Source: Zwartia vadi (lineage in GTDB: Bacteria; Pseudomonadota; Gammaproteobacteria; Burkholderiales; Burkholderiaceae_B). From it: DNA of 60,612 nt. A program made the translations under genes and the position numbers. Below, one piece after another: positions 54,724 through 60,612 of this stretch. The stretch's first letter is position 1; the number at the start of each line of letters is the position of its first letter. The stretch lies in contig NZ_JAUHHE010000017.1 of assembly GCF_030410375.1 (NCBI RefSeq), positions 1-60,612 of the forward strand, in the 5' to 3' direction. A model generated the notes under the pieces. That model was not told the DNA's origin and did not search any database. It was given only the letters and a program-made list of their open reading frames with translations.

Positions 54724-54918
54724 ATGAGTAGTCAATCAAACACAGAGCGTGCGGACATTCAGACCCTGGCCAGACTTGCCGGGCTTGAGCAAACACTTGC
54801 GCGTTTTCCAGATGATGTCGAGACCGCTGCGCGCGTAGCCTTGAACATTCGTGCTTCATTTAAATCCCCTCCAGACAATACCGTCGAATTATGTCCTGTG
54901 ATGCAGGTGAAATCATGA
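54724..54918 (+). CDS. Small AtzG-like (DUF4089-type) amidase partner
   Basis: A 64-residue protein. The pattern GLEQTLARFPDDVETAARVALNIRASF followed by ELCPVM resembles the DUF4089/AtzG family, whose members resemble GatC and bind as small subunits to AtzE-type amidases. The stop codon overlaps the amidase start in an ATGA (54915-54918), and AGGTGA ahead of that start lies inside this gene, so the two would be translated together. Start ATG at 54724. The family call is by eye and could be wrong, but a short gene coupled to an amidase strengthens it. Confidence 0.6.
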   Translation: MSSQSNTERADIQTLARLAGLEQTLARFPDDVETAARVALNIRASFKSPPDNTVELCPVMQVKS

Positions 54919-56294
54919 TGCACTGGATGACTGCCGCGGAAATGAGTCGAGGGTATGCAGCGGGTACCCTTTCACCTGTTACTGTGATTGATACGTTGCT
55001 GGCGCATATTGATCAATATGAGCCTAAATATCGTGCCTTTATTCATCTTGACCGGGATGCTGCGCGTCTTGCTGCAAAAGAGGCCGAGCGAGAGATCAGA
55101 GCGGGCAGGACTCTCGGACCCTTGCATGGAGTTCCTGTTGGAATTAAAGACATCATTGATATTGCAGGCCAGCGTACCTCATGCCATTCCAAAGTGATGA
55201 TGGATCACGTGGCAAAGGAGGATGCTTCTGTCATCCAGGCCTTGCGAGCGGCTGGAGCAATACTGCTTGGCAAGCTCGCGCTGCATGAGTTCGCCATCGG
55301 CGGTCCTTCTTTTGATCTGCCTTTCCCACCCGCACGCAACCCATGGAATGTCGAGCATCATCCTGGCGGCTCCTCATCCGGTTCAGGAACTGCGCTTGCT
55401 GCGGGTTTTGTCCCGCTTACGCTCGGAACCGATACGGGTGGTTCGGTCCGTAACCCTTCAGCCGCCTGTGGCTTGGCGGGCCTGAAGCCGACATATGATT
55501 TGGTTTCTAGAAAAGGGGTTTACCCTCTCTCGATGTCTCTGGATCATGTGGGACCCATGGCACGAACCGTTGAAGACGTTGCGCTTTTGTTGGACGTACT
55601 GGCAACAACTTCCACCATATCCTCAGCTGCAAAACCTGTTTCCTATACGAGGGATCTGCAGCTGGGCGTCAAGGGTTTGCGAATCGGATTTATTCGACAT
55701 TTTCATGAAAAAGATGAGCTGGCCGATCCTGAAATGACGCGTGCGTTAAACGATGCTTGCGAGGTGTTTCGTTCTTTGGGTGCCACAGTCAAAGACATCA
55801 CGCTGCCATCACTTCAAACCTTTAGCGCTGCGCAGAAAATTATTCTGATGTCTGAGGGTTGGGCTGTTCATGCGCGTCATTTGCGCGAGCGACCCGAGGA
55901 CTTTGCGCAAATGTCTCGACGCAAATTAATTTGCGGTGCTTTCCTTAGCGCCGGAGACTATGTGCAGGCGATGCAATGGCGCGGAGCTTTAAGTGATTCA
56001 GTGAATCAAGCTTTTGATGAGGTCGATGTTTTATTGGCCGTCAATTCGTTTGATCCACCATGTCGAATCGAGGATGAAAAAGAAATCGTAAGGACCTACA
56101 CCAGACAGGCACGTGTTCCGTTTAATCTGACCGGCCATCCTGCTTTAGCCTTGATGAACGGTCTGTCTAGTACCGGCTTGCCCTTGTCCATGCAGATCAT
56201 TGGCAAACATTATGATGAAGTGACTGTGTTGCGCACAGGAGCGGCCTTTGAACAGGCCACCCCTTGGCACAAGACTCATCCTGAACTTGGTTAA
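54915..56294 (+). CDS. Amidase-signature hydrolase (AtzE/GatA-like)
   Basis: A 459-residue amidase-signature protein. The catalytic triad is intact: Lys78 in VGIKDI, cis-Ser153 in GGSSSGSG and Ser177 in TDTGGSVRN. The start is set by the ATGA overlap with the small upstream gene, whose product could be a subunit needed for folding or activity, as AtzG is for AtzE. Substrate is unknown; carboxybiuret-like or other small amides are possible by analogy. A GatA role is unlikely without gatB and gatC. It ends one base before the convergent MetE-like gene. Confidence 0.85.
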   Translation: MMHWMTAAEMSRGYAAGTLSPVTVIDTLLAHIDQYEPKYRAFIHLDRDAARLAAKEAEREIRAGRTLGPLHGVPVGIKDIIDIAGQRTSCHSKVMMDHVAKEDASVIQALRAAGAILLGKLALHEFAIGGPSFDLPFPPARNPWNVEHHPGGSSSGSGTALAAGFVPLTLGTDTGGSVRNPSAACGLAGLKPTYDLVSRKGVYPLSMSLDHVGPMARTVEDVALLLDVLATTSTISSAAKPVSYTRDLQLGVKGLRIGFIRHFHEKDELADPEMTRALNDACEVFRSLGATVKDITLPSLQTFSAAQKIILMSEGWAVHARHLRERPEDFAQMSRRKLICGAFLSAGDYVQAMQWRGALSDSVNQAFDEVDVLLAVNSFDPPCRIEDEKEIVRTYTRQARVPFNLTGHPALALMNGLSSTGLPLSMQIIGKHYDEVTVLRTGAAFEQATPWHKTHPELG

Positions 56295-57338
56295 TTACCC
56301 AAGCGTTTGACGCACAATTTTTGCGCCTTCGGCAAGTGCACGCAGCTTGCCAAAGGCGACATTTCTTGGCAGATACTTCATGCCACAGTCTGGTGCCGGA
56401 ATCATGTTTTCGACCGGGACATATTTGAGTCCTGCACGGATGCGATCCGCGACCTGTTGGGCTGTTTCAATGTCATGCGTCCCAAGATCGAGTACGCCCA
56501 GCATGATTTTTTTTCCTGCCAAGTCACTTAAAACACCCAAGTCCAAACGCGGTTGTGCAGCCTCGATTGAGATTTGCTTTGCGATGGAATCGCTCAGCCC
56601 CGGCAGAAATGAATAGCCCGTCGGTTTTTGTCCTTTGACAACCGCTGCATAGCCAAAACAGAGATGGACAATCGTCGGCACCGTGATGCCTTGCAAGGCG
56701 CGATTGATGGCTTTGACTGCATAACGTTTGGCTGCCTCGGGATCATGGCGTAACCAAGGTTCGTCGAGCTGAATAAAATCCGCACCCGCGGCCTGAAGAT
56801 CGAGCGCCTCTGCGTTCACCGCAGCGGCAAAGTCCATGACCATTTCTTCGTCATCGGCATAGAACTCATTCTTGGCTTGTTGTCCCATTGTGAAAGGACC
56901 GGGCAGGGTGATTTTAGCGAGACGATCGGTGTGAGCCTTCAGGAACTGAAGGTCCCGAATTTCAACGGGATGGGTGCGGACAATTTTACTGACCACGCGC
57001 GGGACAGGCGTTTTGAGTCCTGTTTTTGAAATGATGATGGCAGGAGAATCACCATTCACTCCCTCTAACTCCATCGCAAAACGATTCGAGTAGCTTTCTC
57101 TTCTGATCTCACCGTCTGTGATGATATCGATTCCTGCGCGCTCCATGTCGCGGATAGCCAGGACAGTCGCATCATCTTGCGCCTGTTCCAACCACTCACC
57201 CGGTACGCGCCAGATTTCTTGCTGACGCGTGCGTGGAACGCCCTTGGACAACTGCTCCCGATCAACCAGCCAGTCAGGCTGTGGGTAGCTGCCCACGACT
57301 GTAGTGGGGAGCAGGAGTTCTTTGGATGCTTCTTTCAT
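56295..57338 (-). CDS. MetE C-terminal-domain-like methyltransferase (methionine synthase II type)
   Basis: A 347-residue protein equal to the catalytic half of cobalamin-independent methionine synthase. LLPTTVVGSYPQPDWL begins the barrel, and the zinc site is visible as HLCFG (His, Cys), Glu in ISIEAAQP and Cys in PAPDCGMKYLPR. Such stand-alone proteins often act on methyl donors other than methyltetrahydrofolate polyglutamate. The start is probably ATG at 57338; a GTG at 57362 would overlap the TctC-like gene. It is 13 bp behind that gene, suggesting an operon. Confidence 0.82.
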   Translation of the reverse strand: MKEASKELLLPTTVVGSYPQPDWLVDREQLSKGVPRTRQQEIWRVPGEWLEQAQDDATVLAIRDMERAGIDIITDGEIRRESYSNRFAMELEGVNGDSPAIIISKTGLKTPVPRVVSKIVRTHPVEIRDLQFLKAHTDRLAKITLPGPFTMGQQAKNEFYADDEEMVMDFAAAVNAEALDLQAAGADFIQLDEPWLRHDPEAAKRYAVKAINRALQGITVPTIVHLCFGYAAVVKGQKPTGYSFLPGLSDSIAKQISIEAAQPRLDLGVLSDLAGKKIMLGVLDLGTHDIETAQQVADRIRAGLKYVPVENMIPAPDCGMKYLPRNVAFGKLRALAEGAKIVRQTLG

Positions 57339-57351
57339 GAATATTGACTTT

Positions 57352-58347
57352 TTAATTGGCACTTGCGCCGGAATCTTTCACAATCTTGGTCCACTTAGCG
57401 AGCTCTGCAACGGTGAAATCATTGAACTGTTGGGTCGTCATCGGAGTGATGATGAGACCCATGTTTTTGAAGCGCTCCTGAACTTCTGGATCTGCCAGTA
57501 CTTGGGTCGTGGCTGCGTGGAGTTTCTCGACTATGTCCTTTGGCATGCCTGCAGGACCCGCCAGACCCCACCAAGGGCGAAGGTCGTAGCCTTTAACGGT
57601 ATCGCCAATAGGGGGCACTTCAGGTGCGATGGGACTCCGTTCACTTGTAGCGACCCCAAGTGCTCTGAGTCGTCCCTCTTTGACGTGAGGATAGATGACG
57701 GGCACGTGGTAGAACGTCATGGACACCGTGCCGGCAAACAAGTCAGTAAAGCCCTGGTTGATATTTTTGTAAGGCACGTGCTGAATATCGATGCCCGCCA
57801 TGGTCTTGAGTAATTCGCCGGCCATGTGGGGGGAGGTGCCTGAACCAGCGGAGATATAAGTCAGCTTCCCAGGGTTCTTTTTCGCATAGGCAATCAGTTC
57901 CGCCATGTTGTTGGCTGGAATTTTTGGATTGATTGCCAGCATATTAGGCGCTGAAACCATCAGCGCGATATGCGTGAAATCTTTGATCGGATCAAAATTT
58001 ACTTTTTTGTAGAGCTCAGGGTTCGTCGCATGCGTCGCGCTGGTCGAGAATGTCAGCGTGTAGCCATCAGGCGCCGAGCGCGCGACGGACTCGGCCGAGA
58101 TATTGCCTCCCGCACCGGCTTTGTTTTCCACAATAATATTTTGTCCGAGCAATTTGCCCAGCTTGTCAGCGTAAACACGCGCAATCACATCGGTTGTGGT
58201 GCCTGCAGAGTAGGGCACGACAAACTTGATCGGTTTATTAGGATAGTTTGCTTGCGCGTGCGCGGCCGAAAAACTCAACGCTCCCGAAAGAGCCAGGGTC
58301 GCGAGTCCGAGCGAGCGGACCACACGTGATGCTGAAAACTTCACCAT
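57352..58347 (-). CDS. Tripartite tricarboxylate transporter substrate-binding protein (Bug/TctC family)
   Basis: A 331-residue periplasmic binding protein. The signal peptide (about 1-31, ending AHAQA) is followed by NYPNKPIKFVVPYSAGTTTDVIAR, the Bug-family start, and AGSGTSPHMAGEL in the middle, which contacts carboxylate ligands in related structures. The start at 58347 is set by GAGGAG just upstream; the open frame continues 38 codons further but without support. No TctA or TctB membrane gene is adjacent, as is common for orphan Bug genes. Ligand unknown; co-location with the MetE-like gene hints at a sulfur, methylated or carboxylate compound. Confidence 0.9.
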   Translation of the reverse strand: MVKFSASRVVRSLGLATLALSGALSFSAAHAQANYPNKPIKFVVPYSAGTTTDVIARVYADKLGKLLGQNIIVENKAGAGGNISAESVARSAPDGYTLTFSTSATHATNPELYKKVNFDPIKDFTHIALMVSAPNMLAINPKIPANNMAELIAYAKKNPGKLTYISAGSGTSPHMAGELLKTMAGIDIQHVPYKNINQGFTDLFAGTVSMTFYHVPVIYPHVKEGRLRALGVATSERSPIAPEVPPIGDTVKGYDLRPWWGLAGPAGMPKDIVEKLHAATTQVLADPEVQERFKNMGLIITPMTTQQFNDFTVAELAKWTKIVKDSGASAN

Positions 58348-58382
58348 ATCTTTCTCCTCTGGATTTGTCTGGTATCTATGCT

Positions 58383-58406
58383 TTTGGTGTAAGTAAAGAC
58401 ACCAAA
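58383..58406. repeat. Perfect inverted repeat in the leader of the TctC-like gene
   Basis: TTTGGTGT (58383-58390) and ACACCAAA (58399-58406) are perfect complements around an 8-bp spacer. They lie 36-59 bases ahead of the start codon on the minus strand. As DNA they could be an operator half-site pair; as RNA an 8-bp hairpin. Confidence 0.6.
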
Positions 58407-58481
58407 GCAAGCTTCTTCTTGAACTATTCTGATGAACAACTTTTTTGAGTGTAGCGTTCAACAGAGCGCGATGGACGACTT

Positions 58482-58510
58482 GTCATATCCATATGATCCT
58501 GTATTGACAA
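58482..58510 (-). promoter_or_regulatory. Possible promoter for the TctC-like / MetE-like operon
   Basis: Reading on the minus strand, TTGTCA (58505-58510) and TATGAC (58482-58487) are 17 bp apart, a fair sigma-70 match. Transcription from here would give a leader of roughly 130 nt containing the inverted repeat at 58383-58406. Confidence 0.38.
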
Positions 58511-58550
58511 GATTTGATTACTAGGTCAGGTTAAATCTGCGCGATGCCGC

Positions 58551-60014
58551 TCAGGTCAGAACAATATCGTATTGTTCTTGCGTGTAGTCACTCGCAACCT
58601 CGAGGGATATTTTCTTTCCTATAAAGTCACCCAGCATGGCGAGATGCTGACTTTCTTCTTCAAGAAACAGATCGATCACCCCTTGCGAGGCGAGAATCCT
58701 GAATTCGCGAGGATTGAATTGTTTTGCTTCGCGCAAAATTTCACGCAAAATTTCATAACAGATACTCTTGCTCGTCCTGACATTGCCTCGGCTCTGGCAG
58801 GTGGGACAAGGTTCACAGAGCTGATGGGCGAGTGAATCTCGGGTGCGCTTGCGAGTCATTTCCACAAGCCCTAATTGAGTAAATCCGTTGACTGTCATGC
58901 GAGTCCGATCAAATGACAGCGCCTTGTTGAGCTCGACCAAGACCGCATCGCGATGCGCGACATCTTCCATATCGATAAAGTCGAGAATAATGATGCCACC
59001 AAGATTGCGCAGCCTCAGTTGACGGGCGATTGCTTGTGCGGCCTCGAGATTGGTTTTGAAAATCGTATCGTCAAAGTTGCGTCCACCGACAAATCCACCT
59101 GTATTAACGTCCACCGTGGTGAGCGCTTCGGTCTGATCGATGATCAAGTACCCACCGGACTTCAGGTCCACGCGTCTGGAAAGCGCACGGACAATCTCCT
59201 CCTCGATATTTGCCGTGTCAAACAACGTGCGCTCTCCGCTGTAATGCTTGATCCGTTCAGAAACTGAAGGTGTGTAAATATCTGCCCAGGCTTTGAGTTC
59301 CGTGCAGACGGTGCGCGAGTCAATCAATATTTGATTTGTGTCCGGGGTCACCATGTCTCGTAGAACACGTTGGGCCAAAGTCAGGTCTTGGTGAAGCAGA
59401 CTCGTCGCGGGCAAGGTTCTTGCGCCTTTCTGTACATTCCCCCAAAGAGTTTTGAGGTAGGCGAGGTCGGCTTCGAGTTCTTGATCCGTCGCACCCTCAG
59501 CCTGTGTGCGCACAATAAATCCACCCTTTTCATCCGGGGAAACGAGGGCTTGGAGGCGTTCGCGAAGGGCTTGTCGATCCGCTTCTGAACCGATTTTCTG
59601 TGAAATGCCGATGTGTGGCTCATGTGGTAGGTACACAAGCATTCTGCCTGCGATACTGATTTGAGTAGACAGTCGAGCCCCTTTTGTACCAAGTGGATCC
59701 TTAATGACCTGAACCATTAAGCTTTGACCCTCGAAAATGAGCTTTTCAATAGGGGTGGGCGTTGTCGCCAACGCGCGTTCGGATCGATTTTCCCTGAGGT
59801 CTGCGATGTGTATGAAGGCTGCGCGTTCAAGGCCGATTTCCACGAAAGCGCTTTGCATGCCAGGCAGTACTCTCACAACCTTGCCGAGATAAATATTTCC
59901 GACCTGGCCGCGCTGAGTACTGCGCTCCATATGGAGCTCCTGTACAGCCCCGCGAGCGACCAGAGCCACACGTGTTTCAAAAGGCGTGACGTTAATCAGA
60001 ATATCTTCATTCAT
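58551..60014 (-). CDS. rng: Ribonuclease G
   Basis: Endonuclease of the RNase E/G family that trims the 5' end of 16S rRNA and cuts some mRNAs. The 487-residue protein has the S1-like N-terminus (GNIYLGKVVRVLPGMQSAFVEIGLERAAFIHIADL). The catalytic Asp pair lies in TTVDVNTGGFV and IILDFIDMED, and the zinc-link motif in CPTCQSRG. There is no long C-terminal scaffold, which distinguishes it from RNase E. It is head-to-head with the rRNA operon. I do not see maf or rlmH beside it, its usual neighbours. Confidence 0.95.
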   Translation of the reverse strand: MNEDILINVTPFETRVALVARGAVQELHMERSTQRGQVGNIYLGKVVRVLPGMQSAFVEIGLERAAFIHIADLRENRSERALATTPTPIEKLIFEGQSLMVQVIKDPLGTKGARLSTQISIAGRMLVYLPHEPHIGISQKIGSEADRQALRERLQALVSPDEKGGFIVRTQAEGATDQELEADLAYLKTLWGNVQKGARTLPATSLLHQDLTLAQRVLRDMVTPDTNQILIDSRTVCTELKAWADIYTPSVSERIKHYSGERTLFDTANIEEEIVRALSRRVDLKSGGYLIIDQTEALTTVDVNTGGFVGGRNFDDTIFKTNLEAAQAIARQLRLRNLGGIIILDFIDMEDVAHRDAVLVELNKALSFDRTRMTVNGFTQLGLVEMTRKRTRDSLAHQLCEPCPTCQSRGNVRTSKSICYEILREILREAKQFNPREFRILASQGVIDLFLEEESQHLAMLGDFIGKKISLEVASDYTQEQYDIVLT

Positions 60015-60068
60015 GTTGGCTAAATCTCGAAATGCGTATAATTGGTTGTGCTATAGTAGCGGGCTTGG

Positions 60069-60097
60069 CATGAAACATCTTCATAAGATGAATCATG
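60069..60097. repeat. Near-perfect palindrome upstream of rng
   Basis: CATGA-AA-CATCTT (60069-60081), spacer CAT, then AAGATG-AA-TCATG (60085-60097). Eleven of thirteen positions pair, and the two that do not are an identical AA opposite AA. It is centred about 70 bp ahead of the rng start, so it could be an operator or a hairpin in the rng leader. Confidence 0.65.
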
Positions 60098-60210
60098 TTC
60101 AGGGGTTAAATACCAAATGCTTTAATCAAAGCGGTACTTAACTAAAGTTCTACTCAAACGATGAGTCAGTTCGAGTTATTTTGACTGAGTCGGGCCGTTT
60201 AGGTTGATTG

Positions 60211-60289
60211 CAAAATTATTTTCAAAGTTTTTTGCAAATTGATTAAAACAGGTTTGACATGGATAAAAAACTCCTTCATAATCTCGTTT
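60211..60289 (+). promoter_or_regulatory. rRNA operon promoter (P1) with AT-rich UP region
   Basis: A perfect -35 TTGACA (60254-60259) and CATAAT (60277-60282) are separated by exactly 17 bp. The following CTCGTTTCTCTGC is common after betaproteobacterial rrn promoters. The 40 bp before it are A/T-tract rich, as expected for an UP element. Start of transcription is near 60289. Confidence 0.88.
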
Positions 60290-60368
60290 CTCTGCTTCAG
60301 GCACATAATCAAAGCCAAAAAGCATTGCTAGCAATAAAAAGCTAGGTTTATAGAATTCAGCAGTACCT

Positions 60369-60382
60369 TGTTCTTTAAAAAT
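60369..60382 (+). promoter_or_regulatory. boxA antitermination site of the rRNA leader
   Basis: TGTTCTTTAAAAAT matches the boxA element bound by NusB and NusE (S10), which lets RNA polymerase read the rRNA operon through termination signals. The adjoining CCGATAAGTGTGGGCGCTT is also common in Burkholderiales rRNA leaders. Confidence 0.88.
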
Positions 60383-60600
60383 TTGACAACCGATAAGTGT
60401 GGGCGCTTGGAATGAGTGTCGCAGGTTGCTGGGCTGTAACAGGTTCAGTGATTGCAAACGAAATCAAGTGCTCACAAAGAAGTTAGGAAATGAATGTTAA
60501 GTGTAAAAGCTTGATGTAAATAACCTCACTTCCTTTGAGCAGCGACGTATAACCGGCCTGTGTTTACACAGGTCATGGAAATACGATTTATACAGAGATT

Positions 60601-60612
60601 AAACTGAAGAGT
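60601..60612 (+). rRNA. rrs: 16S ribosomal RNA, first bases (partial)
   Basis: The window ends in AAACTGAAGAGT, which matches the first twelve bases of mature bacterial 16S rRNA (AAATTGAAGAGT in E. coli). With the promoter and boxA upstream, this marks the start of an rRNA operon reading out of the window. Confidence 0.9.

Larger units (their letters stand above)
60015..60600 (+). other. Intergenic/leader region between rng and 16S rRNA
   Basis: No protein gene is supported here. From left to right it holds a TATAAT-like box (60037-60042) of unclear use, the palindrome at 60069-60097, a featureless AT-rich stretch, the rrn promoter, and the rRNA leader (about 60289-60600). The leader includes boxA and a perfect CCTGTG/CACAGG hairpin (60557-60572), which probably belongs to the precursor stem or leader fold. 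Confidence 0.7.

Noticed and set aside
54915..56294. GatA subunit of glutamyl-tRNA amidotransferase
   Set aside because: No gatB or gatC nearby, and the small partner fits AtzG better than GatC.
58504..58509. Plus-strand TTGACA in the gap beside rng
   Set aside because: No -10 at 16-18 bp and no plus-strand gene follows; it overlaps the likely minus-strand -35.
60176..60457. Minus-strand open frame of 93 codons
   Set aside because: It runs antisense through the rRNA promoter, UP region and boxA, has no recognisable domain, and its start lies inside the rRNA leader.

Overview
This is a contiguous stretch of mostly core chromosome from a betaproteobacterium, most likely in the Alcaligenaceae (Bordetella/Advenella/Orrella-like). 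That placement is an inference. It rests on gene orders I recall from Bordetella relatives: Rieske protein / xseB-ispA-dxs, rpsF-priB-rpsR-rplI, hpnCDE next to radA, and dnaE followed by an LPS-core glycosyltransferase run. A Bug/TctC-type solute-binding protein and a typical betaproteobacterial rRNA leader support it. Genes are tightly packed on both strands with many ATGA-type overlaps, and I found no broken core gene.

Layout. 1-126: right end of an IS3-family (IS150-like) insertion sequence just past the gabD stop. 156-7297: succinate-semialdehyde dehydrogenase, LOG-family protein, DNA polymerase I, HtpX protease and a Rieske oxygenase. 7496-10598: xseB-ispA-dxs (isoprenoid precursors). 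10790-12338: ribosomal operon rpsF-priB-rpsR-rplI ending in a strong terminator. 12397-19576: kinase-like protein, dnaB, then on the minus strand pbpG-type peptidase, phoH-pdxA and the DUF498-bcp pair. 19777-24072: aminotransferase-hom-thrC (threonine synthesis) and crcB. 24076-27123: hpnC-hpnD-hpnE, turning farnesyl diphosphate from ispA into squalene. 27284-36723: radA, FtsX-like permease, globin, Kdo kinase, ArsC/Spx-like protein, rmuC, rpiA, yggX and argA. 36806-45183: hrpA, LpxO-like hydroxylase and dnaE. 45170-53797: envelope polysaccharide/LPS block (three GT4, one GT2, polysaccharide deacetylase, YdcF, GT9, MsbA). 53809-58347: accessory-looking metabolic genes (nitroreductase, AtzG-like small protein plus amidase, MetE-like protein, TctC-like binding protein). 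58551-60612: RNase G facing an rRNA operon whose promoter, boxA and first 16S bases close the window.

Themes. Isoprenoid supply (dxs, ispA) can feed squalene synthesis (hpnCDE). Envelope construction is well represented: Kdo kinase, LpxO-like hydroxylase, glycosyltransferases, MsbA and a penicillin-binding peptidase. Replication and repair genes recur: polA, priB, dnaB, dnaE, radA, xseB and rmuC.

I found no CRISPR array, prophage, defence island or clearly new multi-gene system. The most unusual sequence-level features are: five tandem 15-bp repeats that include the priB start codon; a long spacer inside the Rieske cluster motif; a kinase-like protein lacking the usual catalytic Asp; a basic Lys/Ser/Thr-rich linker in the PbpG-like peptidase; a near-perfect palindrome between rng and the rRNA promoter; a perfect inverted repeat ahead of the tctC-like gene; and a small AtzG-like protein translationally coupled to an amidase.
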